From Symbiodinium sp. CCMP2592 (lineage: Eukaryota > Sar > Dinophyceae > Suessiales > Symbiodiniaceae), in contig CAJNDT010005001.1 of the NCBI GenBank assembly GCA_905221615.1, positions 845,001-909,000 on the forward strand: 64,000 nucleotides of DNA. Direction: 5' to 3'. The translations under genes were made by a program, and so were the position numbers. The notes under the pieces were generated by a model. That model was not told where the DNA came from. It made no database searches and saw only the letters and a list, made by a program, of their open reading frames with translations. Position 1 is the stretch's first letter. Every line of letters starts with the position of its first letter. Of the stretch, positions 53,773 to 63,742 are shown piece by piece.

Positions 53773-53877
53773 TTCTATACTGAACTTAGAACCCTAGCAA
53801 AAATTTAAAAAAAATAGCTGTTTCTTAGGGATTATAATAACCATAAAAATTAACCATTGTTTCTAATTACCCGTAAG
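53773..53877. repeat. Dispersed repeat, family S
   Basis: Second copy, longer tail (ATTATAATAACCATAAAAAT). Confidence 0.6.
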
Positions 53878-54209
53878 GTTAGGGCTTAGGGTTGTGGTGC
53901 GATAAGTCAGGGTTTAAGGGATTACGGGTTTGGTGCCGTAAGGGTTTAGCGTTAAGGGCTTCCGACAACGCAGAGAATCATCGAATGCAAGCAGGCTCCT
54001 ATCAGCGCAATCCCAGACATAAAAGGCAACACTTACAAACAAAACGCTGCAGGGCTTGCAACTCTACCCCCGAAGACGAATCCGCACACCCATTTAACGC
54101 CCTAACACTCCGTTGTCATGGGCTTCGGGTTTGGAGTCTAAGGCTTTAAGATAACGTTTAGAAAGGCTTCAACAATTCCGGCAGTTTGCGCCTCACCTTT
54201 TGCGGATAC

Positions 54210-54316
54210 TCAAAGTTAGTAACTAGGGTCTTTCAAAATCAAAAGGTAAGTCTATCAATGATTCCAATCACAGTACCCCTAACCTGTAGGCATTAAGTCC
54301 TGTGATCCTCTAAGTA
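54210..54316. mobile_element. Degenerate family A relic
   Basis: Only the right arm (AAGTCCTGTGATCCTCTAAG) is clear; the left part is decayed. Confidence 0.4.
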
Positions 54317-54319
54317 ATG

Positions 54320-55080
54320 TATGCTTAACCCTGTCCCTGCCCCCATATGCCAACACGTTTCCGTGGTAAGCTATCTTCTGCAACGCAATATAAGGGCCAG
54401 ATGTTAGAACAGGGTGCTTGTTGTATGCTGTAGCACAACCATATAAATCCCAAAAGAGATCCTTTTCTTGTCTATTCGAACCCCATTATATAGTTAAAAC
54501 TCAGCAGAAATTCCACAACCCTGCCTGCCCTAACCCCTAAAACTAAACCCTAAAACGTTAGATAGACAACCCTAACCCCCTAAAACCCAAAACCCCGAAA
54601 AATCAACAAATCCTACGAAACAGCCCCGGCCTGAAACGTCATCTTCTGCATCATGTAGTGAAGTTTGGGCTGACACTGTCGGGGAAGCTTCGGCATTACC
54701 GGCTCGGTGCCTGAAGGTGCCAGGACCCGTGGGGGGAGTTTTATGTAGGGTAGGATAAGGTCTATAGGGCTTGAGGGTTTGAGCTTCGGGGTTTGGGGTC
54801 AGGGTCGAGTGCAAGACAGCGTGAGCGGTACGATATGGGTTGCTACGGTCTTGTATGGTTTGAATGCTTCAGGGTTTGGGATTTCGGGTTCGGGGATTAG
54901 TTGAGATCTAGCGTTGGGGCAGGGGGTTTTCGTAGTTTAGGGTCTCAGTGTTCAGTGTTTAGGGTCAGGAACCTTGAGAAGCTGGATCATCGAAAAGACC
55001 CACACGCAAGGGTCACGATGCAGCAGCTGTGGTGTTCCGCGTACTCTGGCTGAGGGTCTTGGGGTTCGAAGGATTGGGCA
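54320..55080. other. Unannotated DNA
   Basis: No repeat family or exon recognised. A minus frame 54572-54814 is proline and threonine rich from CCCTAAA-type sequence. Confidence 0.4.
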
Positions 55081-55089
55081 CCCTAAGCC

Positions 55090-55184
55090 CTACCTTAACC
55101 CTGAATAACCTACCTTTTTGGGGCTCCTTATTATGAGTTCCTTCTATAAGTCCTTAAAATGGTAGGTTATTCAGGGCTACGGTA
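55090..55184. mobile_element. MITE, family I
   Basis: Arms TACCTTAACCCTGAATAACC and GGTTATTCAGGGCTACGGTA. Confidence 0.75.
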
Positions 55185-55557
55185 AACCCAACGACAGATT
55201 GGGGAGCTCTACTCTGTCTTCGAAGTCCTCTGCGCATTTGGACGGTCGCCCTGTAACCCTGTACGGCTTTTGTTGAACCCAGGCTCGGATCCTGCGTCAG
55301 CTGGCAATCGGCAAGCAACATGACTACTGCATGTCAGCAAGCTACATCAACGAATCCAGAAGCGCCACCATTTGGCTTGCAGGGTGCTCGCGCAGTCTTC
55401 TGCTCCAAGACTGAACTATCAATAGAAATACCATGTAGTACATGGTGATAATTTACCCTGAACCCTTCAGGGCTTTTGTTCAGAGCTCAAACCGTAAACC
55501 CTTTTGCAGAGCTCCCTCCGCCCAGAACGCAACCCGTAAACACTAAACCCTGAACCC

Positions 55558-55692
55558 TACTGGGAGGATCATGAGACTACGTAGGCAGGTCAAACATAGA
55601 CTCGCAAGTGCCCTGAAAGGGATCCTAATTGGGATTCTGAGACTTACAAATCTGTAAAATAACTACTTCCTAATTTCCCCGACCCCAACGTA
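55558..55692. mobile_element. Degenerate family B relic
   Basis: Arms recognisable but mutated; TA on both flanks. Confidence 0.5.
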
Positions 55693-56009
55693 ACCCCTGC
55701 GCAGCCTGGTTCCAGACCGGCCCGCTCCCGGAGTAGGCTCATGACCTCTCCTGCCTGAGACTCCGTCTTTGTTGTTCATGGGAAGTTCTCTACATCAGGG
55801 TCCTTTGTAGAGTCCTGAAAGAAGGGTGCCATATTATTTTGAGAACCTAACAAAAAACCCTAAAAGGATAGGTTTGTAGCGCACCCCAGGGCCCGTAGTG
55901 TCAAAAGGGCCCAGCACCGGCGTTTCTAGTCCAGAATATCAGGGTCCGGGGTCCAATTACATGCTACCGTGATGAAATGAAGCCCATCGAAGTCTGGTAA
56001 GACGTAACT

Positions 56010-56102
56010 ACCCAGAGGCTCCATAGCAGTTCTTCTTTGGGGTTCATAATTAGAATCCTATAAGGTAATCCCAAAAAGGAACTACTATGGAGCCTCTGGG
56101 TA
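56010..56102. mobile_element. Palindromic MITE, family K
   Basis: Arms TACCCAGAGGCTCCATAGCA and complement. Confidence 0.8.
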
Positions 56103-56177
56103 AGTAGTCCTCTACGGGAGGCACTAACTGAAGGACTCCTGCTGCGGACCTGCCTGCATCAACGTGCTACTTGGGTT

Positions 56178-56293
56178 TACTTGGAGGCCCTTTTGACTTA
56201 GTAAGTAGGGTTAGTAAGCTGGGTTATGGGGATTAGAATGGGGTTTCTAGGGGATACTAAGTAGACTTACTAAGTCAAAAGGGCCTCCAAGTA
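56178..56293. mobile_element. Palindromic MITE, family C
   Basis: Full arms; TA on both flanks. Confidence 0.8.
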
Positions 56294-56380
56294 GGGTTTA
56301 GGGTTCAACCCGAAGCTCCAAAGGGGAAGCGAGTAAAACTCTACTTGCTACAAAAAGTTTAGTGCTTTTTGTTTATCTTA

Positions 56381-56468
56381 GTTGCTGAGTTCATAAGCCC
56401 CAAAAAGGGATAGTGGGTGAAGTTATCCCGAAAAGTGTAAAGTGTATCCACTCAGCTGCTAAGTTATA
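56381..56468. mobile_element. Diverged MITE, family J
   Basis: GTTGCTGAGTTCATAAGCCC and TCCACTCAGCTGCTAAG ends. Confidence 0.55.
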
Positions 56469-57086
56469 GGGATGAGGAATCCGGAACCTCGGTCCCCAAA
56501 AGTAGGGCTTTACGGAATACGGGCTTGCACTCACGACCTCCCACGACGACCTGCTCGGAAGTCGACACTTGCGCAGATCACATGTCGCACTAGTATTTAT
56601 TTAGGGTTTCGGGTTAGCCCAAAACTAACCGAAAGCTCTCACTAAAAGAACCCAAACCCGCAAAACAATTAATCTTGAATCCTTCAATCCCTAGACCCTC
56701 TGCAGGGGGAAGGTGGGGCAAGGGAAACCTGAAATTGCAGACTTCAGGGATTCTGGCGTGGTATGTTTAGGGTTTAGGAATCAAGGTTTAGGGTTTAGGT
56801 TTCAGGGTTTTAGAGTATGGAGGTTTCAGTTTTCAGGTTTAGTAAGTTTCGTGGTTGACGTTGTAGCTTGGAGCGCATGCTTTCCCCAAACAGCTGCGAA
56901 ACCAGAGAGACCCTGCATCCACCCGAAATGTGGTCCTGGGCGGCGAAGCCACCAAGCTCAGCACGCTCCTTCAGGGATTTTAAGCTCCAAGATTTCACTT
57001 TGCGCTGCTGGTTTTGCACCGACGAAAACGGCTCCATCAGAAAAATGTCACGGCATCCCAGGCAAATGAAGCTGCCTTCTTCTATC

Positions 57087-57178
57087 GGGGTGGTTGTCAA
57101 AATTATGGTCCCTAAATAGTAGGTGCCGTATTATAATAGGGACCCAACAAAGGGATCATAATTTGGACAACCACCCAT
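57087..57178. mobile_element. Palindromic MITE, family N
   Basis: GGTGGTTGTCAAAATTATGG and complement; ATCGG found at both edges. Confidence 0.75.
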
Positions 57179-57283
57179 CGGAACAACCACCTCAGGAATA
57201 AACATACCCACGCCACTGCAACAGAAACAGCTCGGACAGCAGAGCCTGCAGGTAAATGAGCAGAAGGTTCATGAGCTGCACCT

Positions 57284-57389
57284 AAGGTAAAAGCCAGAAA
57301 GTTGGAATATGATTATCCTAACCCTTCTATGGTAAATTATAGGGCATCCTACCAACAAACCATATTCCAACTTTCTGGAGTTCCCTGTC
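57284..57389. mobile_element. MITE, family L
   Basis: GCCAGAAAGTTGGAATATGA and CATATTCCAACTTTCTGGAG arms. Confidence 0.75.
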
Positions 57390-57390
57390 G

Positions 57391-57515
57391 GGGTTTCCGA
57401 AAATGCACCTATAAGGGTTTCCGAAAATGGAAGACCTTAATATAGTACCCTCAATAGTAGGATCCTTATTACAAGGACCCCAAAAGAAGGTACCCCTAAT
57501 TTTCGGAAACTCCCA
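57391..57515. mobile_element. Palindromic MITE, family F
   Basis: Left arm duplicated (GGTTTCCGAAAATG twice), right arm TTTTCGGAAACTCCCA. Abuts an L-family element. Confidence 0.7.
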
Positions 57516-58074
57516 TCTACTGCAGCAATCGTGGAACACACCCTGCGCAGTACGGAGAACTTGTCCACTACCTACGAAGCGGCTCAAAACTACCACGTCC
57601 TACAACCGTGAAGGCAAGGCTGGATGAACAGGGCACTTCGGAAAGGTTGCCGACCAGCACCTCAGATGGCTGAGGTTCGGTCTCAGGATTTGGGGCTCAG
57701 GGTTGCAGGGCGGATGGGTGGGTTTCATGTTATGAAGCATCTGGAGTTTGAGAACCTGACGGAAGGAAAGGGTACAGCCTATAGATATGTATGGAATCAG
57801 AAACAAATTTTCTTTCGTTTCGCCGCAGAACTGACACTCAGGTCTGCAGCTTTTGAACTGCATGTGCCTCGCTTGGGAAGGTCGAAATACGTCTGTTTCT
57901 GAGCCTACGGCCTACGGGCTCCGGGTGTTACATGCAGAAACTTGGCTGTGCCCGCCGGTAGGGGGGGTTAGCCTTCAGGCAAAGACTCGAATACCTCTGT
58001 GCCAAGAAAACACGATACACTAGATGTGGAAACGGATACAGCTCTACATTTGGCCTCAGTTATAGGCACAGATA

Positions 58075-58215
58075 TGTAGTAGACATAGATAGGTAGATAG
58101 GTAGATAGATAGGCAGATCAGGAAGGCAGATAGGTAACCACATAGATAGACAGTTCGGTAGGTAGGTAGACAGGCGAGCAAGCATACAGGCAGGTAGGCA
58201 ATGAATAGATATACC
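58075..58215. repeat. TAGA/TAGG repeat
   Basis: Imperfect TAGATAGGTAGA tetranucleotides. Confidence 0.8.
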
Positions 58216-58244
58216 GACATGAAATCACAGAAAATGAAAAAACT

Positions 58245-58350
58245 ATACTGAACTTGGAACCCTAGCAAAAATTGTATTTTTAGCTGTTTCTTAGGAATTA
58301 TAATTACCAAAATACCAAAAATTAAAAAATATTTCTAAGTACCCCTAAGA
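58245..58350. repeat. Dispersed repeat, family S
   Basis: Third copy, ending ATTTCTAAGTACCCCTAAG. Confidence 0.6.
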
Positions 58351-58676
58351 AAAGCCTCAGCGAATGCCGAGGCACACGCTGCCTCTTGTCGAGATGCGGC
58401 GCGCGGGATTCGTGGGGCATGTGGCAGTACTCGCAGGAGCTCCCGTTGCTGCAGTTGCCGGCATTGAAGAACAAGCACGGGCGGCGGCACATGTCCGGAT
58501 GCCCCACGCAACCTTTTCAGGCAAAACGCTCTCCATTCCTAGCGGCGCACAAACTTGTACAGTAGGACTCCACATGGACATCCCATATCGCGCATGACTA
58601 TCCCCTCAAATCCAAACCATCTTGCACCCCGAGTCGGCCCCCGCACCTGGCTGTGGCGGGGCCGGACCTTCAGGGC

Positions 58677-58775
58677 CCATTGAGCTTCCCCAAGGAACAT
58701 AACTTAAATAATAATATTAGAAGCCCCTTATATTTTAAGCCATATTCCCTAATTAAGGGGTATTGGGCTCTCTGG
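58677..58775. mobile_element. Degenerate MITE, family D
   Basis: Right arm intact (GGGGTATTGGGCTCTCTGG), left arm decayed. Confidence 0.6.
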
Positions 58776-59109
58776 ATTACACGACAGACCCATTTCGAGT
58801 TTACAAGGGTATCTGCTGGATCACTACGGGCCAACAATGGCCAACACGCCCCCCTTTCGTTCCGGAACGCATCGGCTTGCCCTAAACCCTAAACCCTTGC
58901 TGGTGCCCTAGGCCGGAAAGAACGCAGAATCGTGGCCTCCTGTCGTCGACGCAAGATCGAGGATTACGTCCACAACTGTCTGAGCCACCTTCACGATTTT
59001 TAGGTTGGCGGAAAGCCTTAACCCTAAACCCTAACAATGCACCACGACCCTGTGGAAAGCTCGACTCCTCTGTTCAACAGCTCGCGCCGGACTTTTTACA
59101 TGTGGTATA

Positions 59110-59219
59110 CCTACTTGTCGAGTATCATGGGGAACTAAAGCTTAACCTTTTTGGTTATATAGGGATTATACAGGGACTATACTACCCAAAAAAGGTTAAA
59201 GGTTCCTACTCTACTACTA
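59110..59219. mobile_element. MITE, family J, subfamily 2
   Basis: About 90 percent like the 32.6-kb copy; GGTATA directly repeated at 59104 and 59220. Confidence 0.75.
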
Positions 59220-59839
59220 GGTATAGGAAGCCACCTTCGAGATCTTACCATCTCTGTCTGGTTTGATCAGCAGTATACGGCCACAGATGAGCAGTACGCG
59301 GTGACGTTCCGCAAGTTACCACGTGAACATCAATTGCATCTAACGAACATCCTGTGGACTGTTGCTTGGTGAATTCCGAGATCTAAGCACAACATGAGAA
59401 ACGAGAGCCTTCCAATGTCGCGACCCAGAGTAACGGAACACACTGGGCCAGCCGCTGGGCTGTCTGGGACTTCGAAGACATTGAATTGAACTTCCCACTT
59501 TCGACTGGACCATACATGCCACCCACGAAGCTATAGACAACAACAGCACCGAAATCCCAATCCCACAAAATCCAACACCAAGTGCAAAAGGGGAGCACTA
59601 ACACTCACCCCCTGGAGCAAATACTCATTGCAAAGTCCTGAACCGCTACAGACCCTAAACCCTGAACCCCTGCTCGACCGCAAAGGGGTCAAGGCACAGG
59701 AATTGACGTCAGCACAGGCTTGGCTGCCTGTCGTAGGAGTTGATTTCCGAGTTTAGACTTCAGGGTGAAGGGTTTAAGGAGGGCTCAGGGATGCTCAGGG
59801 GTTTAGGCAAGAACATGTAAATCTCTCTTCCTCTTTGTT

Positions 59840-59928
59840 TTCTCTCTCTGACTCTCGCTCTCGCTCTCGCTGTCGCTGTCGCTGTCGCTGTCGCTCTCGC
59901 TCTCGCTCTCGCTCTCGCTCTCGCTCTC

Positions 59929-59972
<44 letters not shown>
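59840..59972. repeat. CTCTCG/CTGTCG then CT repeat
   Basis: Hexamer tract giving Arg/Ser frames, followed by pure (CT)n. Confidence 0.95.
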
Positions 59973-59978
<6 letters not shown>

Positions 59979-60148
59979 CTGAAAACGAATATTATATGTA
60001 TATGTAAATGTACATATATGTATATACATTTATGTACAACAGGAGGTCAGCAAAACATCAACTTACTCATTTATTTCATGGCCATCGACTGGACAGAAGG
60101 TGGGGCTGTTATTCGCAGCCTTGTGACACTGATTCAGGATTGTAATAT

Positions 60149-60252
60149 AGGGAGTTTCGGAAAATAGGGATACCTTATTTGGGGTCCTTATAATAAGGAT
60201 CCTACTATTTAGGGCCCTATATTGGGATCCCCTATTTCCGGAAACTCCCACA
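60149..60252. mobile_element. Palindromic MITE, family F
   Basis: Near-perfect arms; a G-family element begins at its right edge. Confidence 0.8.
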
Positions 60253-60352
60253 TAGGGGCCCTAATGCTTAGAATAGGGTTTGGGGGGTATATTATGCTAT
60301 AATTATAGTAAGGAGCCCCCAAAACCCTGTTCTAGTTATTTAGGCCCCTGTA
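60252..60352. mobile_element. MITE, family G
   Basis: Arms CATAGGGGCCCTAATGCTTA and TTATTTAGGCCCCTGTAG; CA on both flanks. Confidence 0.7.
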
Positions 60353-60434
60353 GCAAGCACTTGGCACCAGGGGACGGATGCCTCGTGAGAGGTTCTGCTA
60401 GCTGCCTTCATGGGGACCCCTGCCCCACAATGAA

Positions 60435-60514
60435 TGGGCTAATGGGCATATACTAGCTCTATCAAGGGCATATACCTAGGGGTCCTTATTAAGGGTCCCT
60501 CCTTTTACCCTTGG
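60435..60514. mobile_element. Half element, family P
   Basis: Right half only: CCTAGGGGTCCTTATTAAGG and GGTCCCTCCTTTTACCC. Confidence 0.55.
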
Positions 60515-60543
60515 ATTAGAAGCTGAAGACTTTTCAATCATAG

Positions 60544-60687
60544 GGACCCTTAGGGGCGCAGGGGGGAGGGGGGTAGGGGGGTAGGGGACCATACTTCCTT
60601 AAATAGGCCTTATTAAGTCCTTATTGTAGGTATTAAGGCCCCCTACCCCACTCCCCCCCGTAACGCCCCCCTAAGGGTCTCTATGAC
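60544..60687. mobile_element. Palindromic element, family Q
   Basis: Single copy with G-rich/C-rich arms (AGGGGGGAGGGGGGTAGG); exact AAGACTTT repeat at 60536 and 60688. Confidence 0.7.
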
Positions 60688-60706
60688 AAGACTTTGCAAC
60701 GAACAG

Positions 60707-61096
60707 TCAAGCGCATATCAGGTAAGCAAAGGGCCCAAGCAAGGACAACGGTGAAGTCCAAGGCAACCACCTAAGACATACCGGACAAGCCTGATTCAAT
60801 TCGACGAGGGTTCGGGGTGTTATTTTGACATCAGGTACCTTGAAGAACAACATTACTAGTTCTACAAGCCCCTTACTGTATATTGCACCCCAGAGCCTGA
60901 ACCACATGGATTCCCATGCCCGATGCAGGAACTGACCGCCGACCTGTGCATCGTGCCCGAGAATGTCCTTCTGAGGGATCAACAGTACCTGCCGTTTGCT
61001 CTGCATGGAAGGGCAAGCAGCGAGGGCTGCAAAAGCGACAGAGGCCGCCAAGAGGTGCCAACTTGTTGCTTTGTGGAATCTAGAACATGATTCCAA
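60707..61096 (-). CDS. Hypothetical frame
   Basis: A 129-residue ATG frame, starting close to the end of the previous candidate exon. It has a hydrophobic segment near residues 12-30 (WHLLAASVAFAALAACPS) that could be a signal anchor and a plausible middle, KRQVLLIPQKDILGHDAQVG. No family is recognised. Confidence 0.25.
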   Translation of the reverse strand: MESCSRFHKATSWHLLAASVAFAALAACPSMQSKRQVLLIPQKDILGHDAQVGGQFLHRAWESMWFRLWGAIYSKGLVELVMLFFKVPDVKITPRTLVELNQACPVCLRWLPWTSPLSLLGPFAYLICA

Positions 61097-61102
61097 ACAG
61101 AG

Positions 61103-61378
61103 CTAGTGCAGGTCTTCCTGCACGAACTTAGCTGTATCATTCTGTATAGGGCATAGGGTCGCTCTGACAGGCTCTCTTCTATTACGGAATGGAACGCCCA
61201 GGCCGAGATCCTGCGAGCCATAGACTAACAGCGGCACTTGCCCCATGTACTGGGTAAGGGAAAGGCGAACAGAGCCCGCCTGCTGGTACGACTGCGTGCT
61301 TTCCGCGACGACCTGCAACTCAAACGAGACTTTGTCGGTGGTCGGCTTTTCTGGGGGTTTAGCATGTGGCCTGATGTA
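61103..61378 (-). CDS. Candidate exon, unknown protein
   Basis: Just below the trinucleotide repeat tract the frame reads PEKPTTDKVSFELQVVAEST, QSYQQAGSVRLSLTQYMGQV, PLLVYGSQDLGLGVPF and ends in TAG. About 70 percent of third positions are G or C, higher than the surroundings. The long leucine or tyrosine tail seen upstream in this frame is only the microsatellite. Confidence 0.35.
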   Translation of the reverse strand, partial: YIRPHAKPPEKPTTDKVSFELQVVAESTQSYQQAGSVRLSLTQYMGQVPLLVYGSQDLGLGVPFRNRREPVRATLCPIQNDTAKFVQEDLH

Positions 61379-61464
61379 AGTAGTAGTAGTCGTCGTAGTA
61401 GTAGTAGTAGTTGTTGTTGTCGTAGTGGGTAGTGGCAGTGGTAGTGGTAATGGTAGTAGTAGTG

Positions 61465-61508
<44 letters not shown>

Positions 61509-61618
61509 TGCAGTAGCAGTAGCAGGGATAGTAGTAGTAGTAGTAGTAGGCGGAGGAGGAGGAGGAGGAGGAGGAGTAGCAGTAGCAGTAGCAGTAGCAG
61601 TAGCAGTAGCAGTAGCAG

Positions 61619-61672
<54 letters not shown>

Positions 61673-61800
61673 CAGTAGCAGTAGCAGTAGCAGTAGCAGT
61701 AGCAGTAGCAGTAGCAGTAGCAATAGCAGTGGCAGTAGTAGTAGGACGAGGACGAGGAGGAGGAGGAGGAGGAGGAGGAAGCAGAAGCAGCAGCAGGAGC
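61376..61800. repeat. AGT/AGC/AGG trinucleotide tract
   Basis: About 425 bp of interrupted (AGT)n, (AGC AGT)n and (AGG)n blocks; open in all frames, so the 211-238 residue frames here are artefacts. Confidence 0.95.
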
Positions 61801-61935
61801 TAAAATATGTAATCTGCATCCAAATCTCTTTTCTACTTGGAGTTTTGGATTTTGAAGCATTTAGGCAGTAGAGTGTTTGGTTTTACGGTTTAGGGCTGAG
61901 GCATCAGGATCAGGTATGGCTCCGGTTTTGGGGCT

Positions 61936-62034
61936 TATATATATATATATATATGTATGTGTATGTATATATATATATATATATATGTTTAAGGGTTTGG
62001 TTTTAGAAAATCACAGACATACACACACACACAC
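61936..62034. repeat. AT and AC microsatellites
   Basis: (AT)n twice, then CACACACACAC. Confidence 0.85.
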
Positions 62035-62374
62035 CACCTATATACTATAGACAGTCCACTACTTAGACTAATAGCTCTGAATCTTGCGGAATGATTCCGT
62101 GATAGTGAGTGAGACTACTGACAACAAGTAGCAGTCTCTTAGTGTGTAAAGCACGAAACTACACTAACCAGGAAACAATGGTAGAAATAGTCACAAAGCC
62201 AAACCCTAAACCCTACAAAATCCCTAGTCCCGACTTCTCCCGAAGTTCCTCGTCGGGAATGGTGCGCCGCAAGGCAACCTAATGGAGCACAGGAGCTAAT
62301 AACAGGGGCCGTAAAAATCAGCATAGGGCGCCTTTAAGGGTCCCTTTAAGGGTTCAAGGTCTGTATAAGGGCTT

Positions 62375-62477
62375 TATGTATACAAGGGCCTTAGTAATTA
62401 GAATGGGGCTTAGGGACATATTATACTATACTTACAATAAGGAACCTCCAAAGCCCTTTTGTAATTATAAGGACATC
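62375..62477. mobile_element. Diverged MITE, family G
   Basis: AAGGGCCTTAGTAATTAGAAT and AATAAGGAACCTCCAAAG halves recognisable. Confidence 0.6.
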
Positions 62478-62827
62478 TGGGAGTTCATGCCTTAGGGCGC
62501 GGTTTTCAGCACTGCTAGCTGGCGAGGTTCATTTTGTAAAGTATCTGGTTTAAGCTTCGGGTATTTTTGCCGGAACCCTCAAGCCAATACCCCAAACCCT
62601 CAAAGCTATTGGTTTAACCTCTTCCAACTTCGGAGTATGTGGCTTGGGGCTTTGGCAGCAACACCCGCAGCCCCAAACCCTAAACCCGAATCCCTATAGA
62701 CACCCTAACGAGGATCCCTAGTAACCCTTACAGGAGTCCTTATAGTAACCCCTAAACCGTAATTGCTAAACCCGTAAACCCCAAACCTGTGAAACTCTGC
62801 AGCCCAATGCCGTCGAAGTTCTTGGGG

Positions 62828-62922
62828 TACCTTAACCTACCAAAACCTACTTTTTTGCAGGGCACCTATAAATTCCATAGTAGGGCTTATAGTAAGAACC
62901 TACAAAAAATAGGGTAGGGTTC
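62828..62922. mobile_element. Diverged MITE, family I
   Basis: TACCTTAACCTACCAAAACC and a shortened right arm. Confidence 0.5.
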
Positions 62923-62964
62923 ATAGAGCTTTGAGGGCTTGGGGGTTTACGGCTGAGGGTATAG

Positions 62965-63014
62965 GATCTTTGGGTTTATAGGATCTTTGGGTTTATAGGA
63001 TCTTTGGGTTTAGG
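62965..63014. repeat. Short tandem repeat, 18-19 bp unit
   Basis: TATAGGATCTTTGGGTT three times. Confidence 0.85.
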
Positions 63015-63105
63015 GTTGAGAGTTCATAGTTGGGGGCTTAGGGTTTAGGGCTCAGGGTATAGGGTTTTGGGCTAGGGTTGAGGATTCCTAGAACGGTGGG
63101 GCTTA

Positions 63106-63210
63106 ATACAAGGGCCTTCTTAATTCGAGTCGGGTTTGGGCGGGTCCTTGTTGTAATTATAGTATAATATACCCCCCAAACCCTATTCAAATTTGAGGAC
63201 CCTGTATACA
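63106..63210. mobile_element. Diverged MITE, family G
   Basis: Inverted orientation relative to most copies (TCCTTGTTGTAATTATAGTA first); a further fragment lies at 63278-63356. Confidence 0.6.
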
Positions 63211-63356
63211 GCCCGTATAGGAACCCTAATCTTATAGAACCCTTTACGGATCCCCTCAAAGGAACACTACTATTATACTCAATAAGGCCCCGATAGTGTA
63301 TAACCCTACTATAGAGGAACCCTTTAAAGGAACCCTATTCTAAGTATTAAGACCCC

Positions 63357-63496
63357 TACTTGGAGGGTCGGGGGACTTAGTAAGTAATTAGGTAGTAAGT
63401 AGACTTATAAGTACCCTAAAAGGGGGCCTAATTGGGGTTATGGTACTTATAAGTCCCTAAAATATCCAGTTACTAAGTCCCCCGACCCTCCGAGTA
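63357..63496. mobile_element. Palindromic MITE, family B
   Basis: Full arms, TA on both flanks; abuts a G-family fragment on the left. Confidence 0.8.
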
Positions 63497-63544
63497 GAGT
63501 ATGGCTTGGAGATTCCAACTTTCCTCGCTATTCCAGGCGGGGGC
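63487..63544 (-). CDS. Candidate exon between D and B palindromes
   Basis: 58 nt from acceptor CACCTGCAG encode APAWNSEESWNLQAILYSE; the 3' edge lies inside the terminal repeat of a B element at GAGG|GTCGGG. A D element begins about 20 bp upstream. Confidence 0.3.
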
Positions 63545-63565
63545 CTGCAGGTGAATGCGCAGCAC

Positions 63566-63742
63566 TCAGAGATCCCAATATTCCTTAATTAAGGAATATG
63601 CCTAGGGTTCCTTTAAAAGGAGCCTAAAAGGATCTATAGGGATTAGGGTTTCCGATACACCTTAATTAGGGAACAGGCCTTAAATTAGGGGCCTTATGGT
63701 TTAAGGTATACTCCTTAATTAAGGGGTATTGGGATCTGTGGG
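63566..63742. mobile_element. MITE, family D, with insert
   Basis: Arms CTCAGAGATCCCAATA and complement, CA on both flanks; a GGGTTCCTTTAAAAGGAGCC segment is inserted in the left arm and the CTTAATTA arm repeats after it. Confidence 0.7.

Noticed and set aside
59760..60167. Arg/Ser-rich frame resembling an SR splicing protein
   Set aside because: Generated by the CTCTCG/CTGTCG hexamer and (CT)n; no RNA-binding domain nearby.
61103..61860. 238- and 211-residue minus frames and 123-148 residue plus frames
   Set aside because: Poly-Leu, poly-Tyr/Cys, poly-Ser and poly-Val from the trinucleotide tract; only the non-repeat end at 61103-61378 is kept.
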